Shown: one piece after another, positions 1 through 8,900 of the stretch
Layout of the letters: each line of letters begins with the position of its first letter
How positions within the stretch are numbered: position 1 is the first letter of the stretch
Assembly: GCF_007829875.1 (NCBI RefSeq)
Contig: NZ_VIWV01000001.1
Location: 1,302,001 to 1,366,000, forward strand
DNA: 64,000 nt
Direction of reading: 5' to 3'
DNA from: Streptomyces capillispiralis
GTDB lineage: Bacteria > Actinomycetota > Actinomycetes > Streptomycetales > Streptomycetaceae
Program-made: the position numbers and the translations under genes
The notes under the pieces: generated by a model
The model's database searches: none
What the model was told of the DNA's origin: nothing
What the model saw: only the letters and a program-made list of their open reading frames with translations

Positions 1-708
1 GCCCTCCTCAGCGGCGCCGGCATCAGCACGGACTCCGGCATCCCGGACTACCGCGGGCCGAACGGACTGTGGCGCCGCGACCCCGACGCCGAGAAGCTCG
101 TGACGTACGAGTACTACATGGGCGACCCGGAGATCCGCCGCCGCTCCTGGCTGATGCGGCGCGACAGTGCGGCGCTCGGCGCCGGGCCCAACGCCGCGCA
201 CCGTGCCGTCGCCGAGCTGGAGCGGTCCGGGGTGCCGGTGCGGGTGATCACGCAGAACGTCGACGGGCTGCACCAGCTCGCCGGTCTGACGGCCCGCAAG
301 GTGCTCGAACTGCACGGCACCGCCCGGAGCGTGCTGTGCACGTCCTGCCACGCCCGGGGTCCGATGGAGGACGCCCTCGCCCGTGTCGAGGCCGGTGAGC
401 CGGATCCGCCGTGCCGCAAGTGCGGCGGGATCCTGAAGCCGGCGACGGTGATGTTCGGCGAGCGGCTCGACCCCGTGGTGCTGTCCGACGCGCTGGCGAT
501 CAGCAAGGCCTGCGGCGTCTTCGTCGCCGTCGGCAGCAGCCTCCAGGTCCAGCCCGCCGCCGGACTCACGGGCGTGGCCGCGGACCACGGCGCCCGGCTG
601 ATCGTCGTCAACGCCGAGCCGACCCCGTACGACGACCGTGCCGACGAGGTCGTCCGGGAGCCGATCGGCACCGCGCTGCCGCGGCTGCTGCGCCGGATCG
701 CCGCCTGA
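1..708 (+). CDS. Sir2-family NAD-dependent protein deacylase (5' end missing)
   Basis: The window opens inside this gene; 235 codons are visible to a TGA at 708. The first residues already carry the sirtuin NAD-binding motif GAGIS...SGIPDYRG. These are followed by QNVDGLH, the catalytic His in LELHGTA, and a four-Cys zinc ribbon (CTSC near residue 115, CRKC near residue 138). The GSSLQVQPAA and VVNAEPTP segments of the Rossmann fold are also present. Sirtuins remove acyl groups from lysine using NAD+ and release nicotinamide and O-acyl-ADP-ribose in the cytoplasm. Only about ten N-terminal residues should be missing. Whether it is a deacetylase or a desuccinylase cannot be settled here. It is convergent with ogt. 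Confidence 0.93.
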   Translation, partial: ALLSGAGISTDSGIPDYRGPNGLWRRDPDAEKLVTYEYYMGDPEIRRRSWLMRRDSAALGAGPNAAHRAVAELERSGVPVRVITQNVDGLHQLAGLTARKVLELHGTARSVLCTSCHARGPMEDALARVEAGEPDPPCRKCGGILKPATVMFGERLDPVVLSDALAISKACGVFVAVGSSLQVQPAAGLTGVAADHGARLIVVNAEPTPYDDRADEVVREPIGTALPRLLRRIAA

Positions 709-726
709 ACAGCCGCTGGAACGGGC

Positions 727-1209
727 TCAGAACAGGGCGGTTCCGCGTTCGAAGTCCAGCAGCCGCTGTTTGCGTTCCAGGCCGCCGCCGTAGCCGGTGA
801 GGCCGCCGCTCGCGCCGATGACGCGGTGGCAGGGGACGATGATGCCGACCGGGTTGCGGCCGTTGGCGAGGCCGACGGCGCGGGAGGCCTTGGGGTTGCC
901 GAGAATGTCGGCGAGCCGGCCGTAGGTGCGGGTCTCGCCGTAGGGGATGCGGGCCAGTTGCTCCCAGACGCGGCGCTGGAACGGGGTGCCGTGCAGGCGG
1001 AGCGGGACGGTGAAGTCCTTCAACTCGCCCGCGAAGTACGCGTCGAGCTGTTCGCGCGCCTCGGCGAAGGGAGTGTCGTCGGGGGTGCCGAAGGTCTCCT
1101 CCGGTGGGCGGTGGCGCTGGTCGGTCATGTAGAGGCCGCACAGGACGCCGTCGTCGGCGACGAGCGTCAGCGGGCCGTAGGGGCTGTCGGTCACGGTGTG
1201 CTGCTTCAT
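727..1209 (-). CDS. ogt: Methylated-DNA--protein-cysteine methyltransferase
   Basis: This 160-residue protein has the normal length for Ogt/MGMT. It carries the acceptor motif PCHRVIG near residue 127, the helix-turn-helix RAVGLANGRNP that inserts into the minor groove, and a C-terminal GGGLERKQRLLDFE segment. It repairs O6-alkylguanine by irreversible transfer of the alkyl group to its own cysteine. It lies 21 bp downstream of an Ada-AlkA fusion gene on the same strand, so the two probably form an alkylation-damage operon. Confidence 0.95.
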   Translation of the reverse strand: MKQHTVTDSPYGPLTLVADDGVLCGLYMTDQRHRPPEETFGTPDDTPFAEAREQLDAYFAGELKDFTVPLRLHGTPFQRRVWEQLARIPYGETRTYGRLADILGNPKASRAVGLANGRNPVGIIVPCHRVIGASGGLTGYGGGLERKQRLLDFERGTALF

Positions 1210-1230
1210 CGGTTCCGGCTCTCTTTTCCC

Positions 1231-2712
1231 TTACACCGGCAGGAAGTTGATGGGGTGGCTGTCGGTCGCCCACAGGTACTGCACCGCGTACGCCCGCCAG
1301 GGCCGCCAGGCCGCCGCGCGGGCCGTGAGCGCGGCCGGGGTCGAGGGCAGGCCCAGCTCCCGGGCGGCGCGGCGGATGCCGAGGTCGGTGGGGAGGAAGG
1401 CGTCCGGGTCGCCCAGGGCGCGCAGGGCGATGACGTCGGCCGTCCAGGGGCCGAAGCCGGGGAGGGCGAGGAGCCGCGCCCGGGTCTCGGGCCAGTCGCT
1501 CTCGACGCCCAGCTGGAGGTCGCCGTCGGCGAGCTGCCGGACCAGGGTGGTGAAGGTGGCGCGGCGGGTGCGGGGCATGGCCAGGGTCTCGGGGTCGACG
1601 GCGGCCAGTGCCTGCGGTGACGGGAAGAGGTGGGTGAGGCCGCCCTCGGGGTCGTCCACCGGGGTGCCGTGCGCGGCGACCAGGCGGGCTGCGTGGGTGC
1701 GGGCGGCGGCGGTGGAGACCTGCTGGCCGAGGACCGCCCGTACCGCGAACTCCGCCTCGTCGACCGTGCGCGGGACGCGCCGGCCGGGGGCCTTGTCGAC
1801 CAGGGGTGCGAGGACCGGGTCCGCGCGCAGCTGCCCGTCGACGGCGACCGGGTCGGCGTCCAGGTCGAGCAGGCGGCGGCAGCGGCTGATGGCGACGGTG
1901 AGGTCGCGCGGGTCGCCGAGGACGAGGCGGCAGGCGATGTGGTCGGGGCGCGGGGCGAGGGAGACGATGCCGTGTCCGTACGGCAGGCGCAGGGTGCGGC
2001 GGTAGGCGCCGTCCCGCCATTCCTCGACGCCGGGTACGGCGGTGGCGGCGAGGTGGCCGAAGAGGTTGTCGGGGTTGAGCGGGGCGCGGAACGGCAGCCG
2101 GAGGAAGAGCACGCCGGGCGTGGCGCGTGCGGTTTCCCTGGGGGCGCGGGCGCGCAGGTCGCTCGGGGAGAGCGCGAAGACCTCACGCACGGTGTCGTTG
2201 AAGGTGCGGATGGAGGAGAAGCCGGCCGCGAAGGCGACCTCGGCCATCGGCAGGCCGGTGGTCTCGATGAGCAGCCGGGCGGTCTGGGCGCGCTGGGCGC
2301 GGGCGAGGGCGAGGGGGCCCGCGCCCAGCTCGGCGAGCAGCTGGCGTTCGACCTGCCTGCTGCTGTAGCCGAGCCGGGCGGCGAGCCCGGTGACGCCCTC
2401 GCGGTCCACCACCCCGTCGGCGATCAGCCGCATGGCGCGGGCCACCGCGTCGGCGCGGTGGTTCCACTCCGGGGAGCCGGGGCTGGTGTCGGGCCGGCAG
2501 CGCTTGCAGGCCCGGAACCCGGCCTGCTGGCAGGCCGCCGCACTCGGGTGGAAGACCATGTTCTCGGCCTTCGGCGGCACCACCGGGCAGCTGGGCCGGC
2601 AGTAGATGCCGGTGGTGAGGACGGCGGTGAAGAACCAGCCGTCGAACCGGGCGTCCTTGGACCGCACGGCGCGCACGCAGCGCTCGGTGTCGGTGTGCAT
2701 CCCCTTCTGCAT
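1231..2712 (-). CDS. alkA: Ada-AlkA fusion: adaptive-response regulator with 3-methyladenine DNA glycosylase II
   Basis: This protein has 493 residues. The first ~85 form the Ada zinc/methyl-acceptor domain (YCRPSCP, then CKRCRPD). An AraC-type helix-turn-helix follows (about 90-180; GVTGLAARLGYSSRQVERQL, FSSIRTFND). The rest is an AlkA glycosylase domain with the helix-hairpin-helix LPGFGPWTADVIALRALGDPD, whose Asp is the catalytic residue of the family. The protein should sense methyl phosphotriesters, activate alkylation-repair genes and excise 3-methyladenine. This fused form is common in actinobacteria. ATG at 2712 is used; an in-frame ATG at 2700 is an alternative and neither has a clear ribosome site. 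Confidence 0.93.
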   Translation of the reverse strand: MQKGMHTDTERCVRAVRSKDARFDGWFFTAVLTTGIYCRPSCPVVPPKAENMVFHPSAAACQQAGFRACKRCRPDTSPGSPEWNHRADAVARAMRLIADGVVDREGVTGLAARLGYSSRQVERQLLAELGAGPLALARAQRAQTARLLIETTGLPMAEVAFAAGFSSIRTFNDTVREVFALSPSDLRARAPRETARATPGVLFLRLPFRAPLNPDNLFGHLAATAVPGVEEWRDGAYRRTLRLPYGHGIVSLAPRPDHIACRLVLGDPRDLTVAISRCRRLLDLDADPVAVDGQLRADPVLAPLVDKAPGRRVPRTVDEAEFAVRAVLGQQVSTAAARTHAARLVAAHGTPVDDPEGGLTHLFPSPQALAAVDPETLAMPRTRRATFTTLVRQLADGDLQLGVESDWPETRARLLALPGFGPWTADVIALRALGDPDAFLPTDLGIRRAARELGLPSTPAALTARAAAWRPWRAYAVQYLWATDSHPINFLPV

Positions 2713-2762
2713 GCCTCAAGGATCGGGCACGCCACCGCACCGGGGCTGGCGGGAATCCGACA

Positions 2763-4688
2763 TCACCCTTGCGTGTCCTGCGCTCCCGCGGATCGCCAGG
2801 CCGACTCGCGCAGCAGCCGCAGTCCGTTCAGGCCGACCAGCACGGTCGAGCCCTCGTGGCCGGCGACGCCGAGCGGGAGCGGGAGGTGGCCGATGAGGTC
2901 CCACAGCACCAGGACGGTGATGGCGGTGCCGGCGATGACGAGGTTCTGCAGCACGAGCCGGCGGGCGGTGCGGGAGAGCCGTACGACCGCGGGGACGGCG
3001 GCGAGCTCGTCGCGGACGACGACGGCGTCCGCCGTCTCCAGGGCCAGGTCGGAGCCGGCGCGGCCCATGGCGATGCCGGCGTGGGCGGCGGCGAGGGCGG
3101 GCGCGTCGTTGACTCCGTCGCCGACGAAGAGCACCTTGCGGCCGTCGGCGTGCAGCTCCCGTACGGCGTTCACCTTGTCCTCGGGCAGGAGGCCGGCGCG
3201 GACGTCGGTGAGGCCGGTCGCGGTGGCCACGCGGGCGGCGGCGCGGGCGTTGTCGCCGGTGAGGAGGACGGGCGCGGTGCCGGTGAGGGCGGTCAGGGCG
3301 GCGGTGGCGCCCGGGGCGTCGTGGCGCAGGCGGTCGGTCAGGGCGAGGGTGCCGACGGGGGTGCCGTCGCGGGTGACGCGGATGACGGTCTCGCCGTCGG
3401 TGGCGTCGGTGGTCTCCGCGCGGCCGACGGTCACCACGCGGCCGTCGACGGTGGCGGTGACGCCGCGGCCGGGCAGGGCGGTGAAGTCCGCGGCGGGCGC
3501 GAGCGGCAGGCCGCGGGCCTGCGCGGCGGCGACCACGGCGCGGGCCAGGGGGTGCTCGCTGGGGTGCTCGGCGGAGGCGGCCAGCGCGAGCAGGGCGTCC
3601 TCGTCGAGTCCGGATCCGGGCAGCGGGCGTACGGCGGTGACCTCGGGGGTGCCTTCGGTGAGGGTGCCGGTCTTGTCGAGGGCGGCCGTGTCGATCTCGC
3701 CGAGGCGTTCCATGGCGACCGCCGACTTGACCAGGACGCCGTGCCGGCCGGCGTTGGCGATGGCGGAGAGCAGGGGCGGCATGGTGGCGAGGACGACCGC
3801 GCACGGCGAGGCGACGATCATGAAGGTCATGGCCCGCAGCAGGGCGTCGGTGAGGTGCTCGCCGAAGGCGAGCGGGATGCCGAACACGGCGAGGGTGGCG
3901 ACGACGACGCCGACGGCGTAGCGCTGTTCGATCTTCTCGATGAAGAGCTGGGTCGGCGCCTTGGTGCGGGAGGCCTCCTCGACCAGGGCGACGATGCGGG
4001 CGATCACCGAGTCCTTCGCGTCGCGGTCGACGCGCACGCGCAGGGAGCCGGTGCCGTTGAGGGTGCCGGCGAAGACCTCGTCGCCGGGGCGCTTGACCAC
4101 CGGCAGGGACTCGCCGGTGATGGTGGCCTGGTCGGCCTCGCTGACGCCGTCCTGGACGGTGCCGTCGGCGCCGATGCGCTCGCCGGGGCGGACCAGCAGG
4201 ACGTCGCCGACGGCGAGTTCGGCGGTGGGCACGGTCTCCTCGCCGCCGTCGGTGACCCGGGTCGCGGTGGTGGGCGCGAGGTCGAGCAGGCCGCGCACCG
4301 AGTCGGCGGTGCGGGCGGTGGCCAGGGCCTCCAGGGCGCCGGAGGTGGCGAAGATGACGATGAGCAGGGCGCCGTCGAGGACCTGTCCGATCGCGGCGGC
4401 GCCCAGCGCGGCGACGATCATCAGCAGGTCGACGTCGAGGGTCTTCTCGCGCAGGGCGCGCAGTCCTTCGAGGGCCGGTTCCCAGCCGCCGGAGACATAG
4501 GCGACGGCGTACAGGACGCCGCTGATCCAGGGCGAGGCGCCGCCGAGGTCCGCGGCGAGCCCGAGCAGGAAGGCCACGAGGGAGGCGAGCGCCCACCGCG
4601 CTTCGGGCAGGGCCAGCACGCGCGTGCGGCGGCGGGTCACCGGGGAGCCGGTGGACGACGGGGACGAGGGAGCGAGAGTCACGGACAC
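2763..4688 (-). CDS. P1B-4 heavy-metal-exporting P-type ATPase (CtpJ/CtpD type)
   Basis: The 641-residue protein has the P-type ATPase phosphorylation motif DKTGTLTEG, the TGES actuator motif, HP in the nucleotide-binding domain (EHPSEHPLA) and GDGVNDAPAL. The transmembrane metal site reads SPC (IVASPCAVV) rather than CPC, and a late helix has HEGST. There is no N-terminal CxxC metal-binding domain. SPC plus HEG(S/G)T is the P1B-4 signature, so Co2+, Ni2+, Zn2+ or Fe2+ efflux is more likely than Cu or Cd. GTG 4688 is chosen because the in-frame ATG at 4721 lies inside the operator. The divergent NmtR-type sensor supports the same role. Confidence 0.88.
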   Translation of the reverse strand: MSVTLAPSSPSSTGSPVTRRRTRVLALPEARWALASLVAFLLGLAADLGGASPWISGVLYAVAYVSGGWEPALEGLRALREKTLDVDLLMIVAALGAAAIGQVLDGALLIVIFATSGALEALATARTADSVRGLLDLAPTTATRVTDGGEETVPTAELAVGDVLLVRPGERIGADGTVQDGVSEADQATITGESLPVVKRPGDEVFAGTLNGTGSLRVRVDRDAKDSVIARIVALVEEASRTKAPTQLFIEKIEQRYAVGVVVATLAVFGIPLAFGEHLTDALLRAMTFMIVASPCAVVLATMPPLLSAIANAGRHGVLVKSAVAMERLGEIDTAALDKTGTLTEGTPEVTAVRPLPGSGLDEDALLALAASAEHPSEHPLARAVVAAAQARGLPLAPAADFTALPGRGVTATVDGRVVTVGRAETTDATDGETVIRVTRDGTPVGTLALTDRLRHDAPGATAALTALTGTAPVLLTGDNARAAARVATATGLTDVRAGLLPEDKVNAVRELHADGRKVLFVGDGVNDAPALAAAHAGIAMGRAGSDLALETADAVVVRDELAAVPAVVRLSRTARRLVLQNLVIAGTAITVLVLWDLIGHLPLPLGVAGHEGSTVLVGLNGLRLLRESAWRSAGAQDTQG

Positions 4689-4702
4689 CCGGCCACCATA
4701 CA

Positions 4703-4737
4703 GGAACACATGAAGACTCATTCATCCTTTCATGTGC
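4703..4737. promoter_or_regulatory. NmtR/SmtB-type operator between ctpJ-like and nmtR-like genes
   Basis: CACATGAA at 4707-4714 is an exact inverted copy of TTCATGTG at 4729-4736. Nested inside is ATGAA-N6-TTCAT (4710-4725), the imperfect 12-2-12 type of site bound by ArsR/SmtB metal sensors. It sits between the divergent starts at 4688 and 4757, so one bound repressor could silence both genes. Confidence 0.75.
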
Positions 4738-4756
4738 GATGAGTAGGATGGTCCCC

Positions 4757-5119
4757 ATGGGTCATGGAGCCGTCACCACCGCGCAGGCCGACGCCGAGCG
4801 CGTCCGCCTGGACGCGGACAACGTCGCGAAGGTCGCCACCACGCTCCAGGCCCTGTCCACGCCCTCACGTCTGCTGATCCTCGCGCGGCTGCGCGAAGGC
4901 CCGCTGCCGGCCACGGAGTTGGCGGCCGAGGTGGGCATGGAGCAGTCGGCCTGCTCGCACCAGCTGCGGCTGCTGCGCAACCTCGGCCTGGTGGTCGGCG
5001 AGCGCCGCGGCCGTTCCGTGGTGTACGCGCTGCACGACCACCACGTGGCCGAACTGCTCGACCAGGCCGTCTACCACGTGGAGCACCTGCGGCTGGGCAT
5101 CAGCGACGCCGCGGAGTGA
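4757..5119 (+). CDS. nmtR: NmtR-type ArsR/SmtB metal-sensing repressor
   Basis: The 120-residue winged-helix protein starts MGHG, which matches the N-terminus of M. tuberculosis NmtR, whose N-terminal residues help bind Ni/Co. This favours ATG 4757 over ATGs at 4739 and 4748. An AGGA sequence lies 8 nt upstream. The recognition helix is EQSACSHQLRLLRNLGLV. The C-terminal helix has the alpha-5 metal motif D-x-H-x10-H-x2-H (DHHVAELLDQAVYHVEH). It lacks the CxC of arsenic sensors. Bound metal should release it from the shared operator and derepress the P1B-4 exporter. Its 3' end overlaps the convergent DUF72 gene by 20 bp. Confidence 0.9.
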   Translation: MGHGAVTTAQADAERVRLDADNVAKVATTLQALSTPSRLLILARLREGPLPATELAAEVGMEQSACSHQLRLLRNLGLVVGERRGRSVVYALHDHHVAELLDQAVYHVEHLRLGISDAAE

Positions 5120-5954
5120 GCAGGTCCCGCATGGTCTCGGCGGCGCGCACGGCGGCGTCCGCGCAGCAGTTGTTGAACAGCACGTGCAGCTCGTCCGTCC
5201 GCCGCGCCACGCGCCGCAACCGGGGGACCCAGGCGGCGAGTTCGGTCACGTCGTAGTCGTGCCGGAAGCGGTCCTCCTTGCTGCCGCCCCCCCAGGCCGC
5301 GCTGCGGCCGTGGAAGCGCACGACGGCGAGGCCGGGGCGGCTGACGGGCGCGACGGGCGGCAGCGAGCCGTCGATCCCCTGGACCGTGTCGACGCCCACG
5401 GCCGTCGCGCCGAGACCGCTCAGCAGGGCGCGGGTGTCGTCCGCCCGCTCCGCCGCCCACCAGGCGGGATGCCGGAACTCGACGGCGAGCGGCCAGCCCG
5501 CCGCACGCCGTGCGCAGTCCTCCAGGGCGCGTTCCGCCCGGGTGCCGGGCGCGAACCAGGGCGGGAACTGGAACAGGACGGTGCCCAGCCGTCCGGCCTC
5601 GCGCAGCGGCCCGATCCCCTCCGCGAACCGCCCCCACACCTCGTCCAGCAGCGCCCCGCCCGCCTGCCGGGCCCGCAGATCGGGCGGCAGCGCCCCGGGG
5701 CGGGTGGGGTGGCCGGTCAGCAGTGAGAACGCCTTGACGTCGAACCGGAAGCCCTCCGGCGTGCGCTCCACCCACAGGTCGCTGTTGCGCCGGCGCGGCA
5801 GCGCGTAGTACGCGGAGTCCACCTCGACGAGGGGCAGCCGCGACGCGTAGTGCCGCAGCCGCCCCTCGGCGTCGCGCCGTCCGCGCGGATACCAGCCGCT
5901 CGCCACGAGTTGGGGGTCCGTCCACGAACAGGCCCCGACCAGAACGTCACCCAT
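5100..5954 (-). CDS. DUF72 family protein
   Basis: This 284-residue protein opens VLVGACSWTDP and contains HYASRLPLVEVDSAYYALP, FQFPPWF, AVEFRHPAWW and the FNNCCADAAVRAAETM tail, all typical of DUF72 (YecE-like) proteins. The fold is a TIM barrel. No reaction is established for the family, and nothing nearby suggests one. It is cytoplasmic and convergent with the nmtR-like gene. Confidence 0.88.
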   Translation of the reverse strand: MGDVLVGACSWTDPQLVASGWYPRGRRDAEGRLRHYASRLPLVEVDSAYYALPRRRNSDLWVERTPEGFRFDVKAFSLLTGHPTRPGALPPDLRARQAGGALLDEVWGRFAEGIGPLREAGRLGTVLFQFPPWFAPGTRAERALEDCARRAAGWPLAVEFRHPAWWAAERADDTRALLSGLGATAVGVDTVQGIDGSLPPVAPVSRPGLAVVRFHGRSAAWGGGSKEDRFRHDYDVTELAAWVPRLRRVARRTDELHVLFNNCCADAAVRAAETMRDLLTPRRR

Positions 5955-5993
5955 GGGAGCCCGGTTACCCCGGGCTCCCAGGAGTGTGCCCGG

Positions 5994-8900
5994 CTACTCG
6001 GTCGCCGTCGGCCGGCGTGCGGCCGCCATCGCCCCGTCCACGTCGGTGAGCGGGCGCAGCCGGTAGGTGTAGGCGTAGTCGCGGTCGGCGAACAGCTTGA
6101 ACTCGTCGTGGGTGTGCGCGCCCCAGCTGTTGTCGCCGCCCACGCCCATCTGCCGGTGGTTGACCCGCAGGACGACGGCGTCGCGCGGGGTCAGCTGGTA
6201 GTCGTGCCGGACCCCTGTCGACAGGTCCTCCGGGGTGAAGTGCGAGGCGTTGACCTCCAGGAGCGGTTCGCCCGACACCAGCAGACCGCGCCCGTCGCGG
6301 CCGGTCAGGGCGGCCCAGCGGACGTCGGTCTTGTTGCCGTTCTCCTGCGGGCGGATGTACGGCGTCCACTGGCCGGCCACGGTCGAGGCGTACCGTCCCA
6401 CGTCGGTGCCGGTGTTGCGGTCCCAGTGGTTCTCCTCCGGGCCGCGGCCGTAGTAGTGCAGGCGGTCCAGCCGGCGCGGCAGGAACAGCAGGGTGCCGAC
6501 CTCGGGGAGGTACGGCAGGTCCGGCGCGCCCGGGTGCAGGGTGTTGTCGACCTTGATCTCGCCGTTGCCGAAGACGGTGTACGTGGTGGAGTACGTGGAC
6601 TCGACGGTGGTGGGCAGGGTGCCCGTGACGGTGATCTCGACGGCGCGGTCGCGGACGGCGCGGACGCGGACGCCGGTCACCTTCCGCCGGGAACCGGCGT
6701 CGCGCCAGGTCTGGTTGCGGGTGTGCTGGCCGTTGCCGTGGTCGTTGTCGGTGGGGGCGCGCCAGAAGTTGGGCACGGGTCCGGAGGTGATCAGGCGGAC
6801 ACCGGCGGCCTCGTACGAGGTGATGGTGCCGGTGGACCTGTCGACGGTGACGGAGAAACCCCGTCCGGTGACGGTGACCTCGGTGGCGGTGTCCTCGTGC
6901 CGCAGGGCGGGGACGCGGTCCAGGGGCACGGGGGTCACGGCCGGGCTGCCGGCGTCGAGGGGCAGTTGCTGCCGGGCGACCTCGAAGCCGGCCTCCGCCC
7001 AGGGGGTGGACTCCTTGAGCCGGAAGGAGAGTTCGAGGAAGTACTCCGTGCCCGGTGCCGGGTCGTCCGGCAGCCGGATCGGCACGGTGATGTCCTTGCT
7101 GCTCAGGGGCGCGACGTCCAGCTGGTCGCGGGTCAGCCGGCCGCGCCGGACGACCGTGCCGTCGGCCACCAGGGCCCAGCGTCCGTCGAACTCGCCCAGG
7201 CCGGTGAACAGGTACTCGTTGGTGAGGGTGACCGCGCCGGGGCCGCCGTCGGCCGGGGCGGCGTTGATCGCCTGGTAGACGCGTTTGACCTCGGCGGCCT
7301 TGCCGGTGTGGCCGCGGTCGGCGGTGACGATGCCGTCCGCGACGAAGTTGCCGTCGTTGGGGTTGTCGCCCCAGTCGCCGCCGTAGGCGAGGAACGTCTT
7401 CTCCTTCGCCTGCTTCCGCTCCGCCTTCGCGGTCGCCGCGTCGAACCAGAAGCGCACGCCGTCGTCGCCGGGGCCCCGGCCGCCGTCGGCCAGTTCGCCG
7501 GCGGTCAGGGCACGGGCGTAGACGCGGGCCCGGCGGATGGTGCCGCTGAATTCGCGGACCTGGTTGTCCGAGTCGGTGGCGAGCGCCAGGGAGGCCGTGT
7601 TGCCGCTGGGCCGCCGGTCGGTGGTGCGGGTCGCCCGCCGCTCGCCGTCGACGTACAGGGTGAGGGTGCCGGCGTCCGCGTCGAAGACGCCCGCGATGTG
7701 GTGCTCGCGGCCGGTCCAGTCGTCGGGCACGGTCCAGGTGGCGGTGATCCACTGGCCGCCGGAGTGGATGAAGAACTCCAGGGTCCGGTCGTTCTGCTTC
7801 AGGGCGTACTGGGTGTCGCCCTTGGTGATGATCGGCTGGTGGTAGCCGGTGAAGTGCGGGGTGACCCAGGCCTCCAGGGTGAGCGATCCGGTGAGGTCCA
7901 GGCCCTCGTCGCGGGCGAAGACCGTGCCGCCGGACAGGCCCCTGTCGCGGGCGAAGGTGCCGGAGGGGGCCAGGATCTCGCCGCGCAGCCCGGCCGGCCC
8001 CTCCTCGGTCAGCAGGGTGCGGGGCGGGACCGGCCAGGTCAGCGACTGGTCGGCGAAGTCCCAGATCCAGCCGCCCTGGAGGACGTCGTGGCGGCGGACG
8101 AGGTCCCAGTACTTCTTGAAGTTGCCGTTGGAGTTCCCCATCGCGTGGGAGTACTCGATCATCACGTACGGCCGGGTGTCCGAGGTGTCCCTGGCGCGCT
8201 GTTCCACGCGCGCGGGGGTGTCGTACATCTCCGAGCGGATGTCGCTGATCCCCGGCCGGTCGTCGCCCTCGTACTGGATGACGCGGGTCGGGTCGTAGGA
8301 GCGGATCCAGTCGTGCATGGCGTGGAAGGTGGTGCCGCCGCCGGCCTCGTTACCGAGCGACCAGATGACCACCGAGGCGTGGTTCTTGTCGCGGTGGACC
8401 ATGTTCCGGGCGCGGTCCAGACAGGCCTCGGTCCACTCCGGGTGGTCGCCCGGGTACTCGGAACGGATGCCGTGGGTCTCCAGGTTGGTCTCGTCGACGA
8501 GGTAGAGGCCGTACTCGTCGGCGAGTTCGTACCACAGCGGGTTGTTCGGGTAGTGCGAGGTGCGGACGGTGTTCATGTTCATCCGCTTGATGACCGTGAT
8601 GTCCTCGACCATGTCCTCGCGGGTGAGGGCGGTGCCGCGCGCCGGGTGCATCTCGTGGCGGTTGGTGCCGCGGAAGGAGACGGGGCGGCCGTTGATCCGC
8701 ATCAGCCCGTCCTTGAGCGCGAACTCGCGCAGGCCGACCCGGTGGGAGAGGGTTTCGACCACCTTGCCGGCCGGGTCGCGCAGTTGGAGTACGGCGGTGT
8801 AGAGGTACGGGTGCTCGGCCGACCACAGCCTCGGTGCGGGTACGGCCGCCGACGCCTCGACGGTGACGTCCTGCCCGGCCGGTACGGTGCCGAGGTCGGC

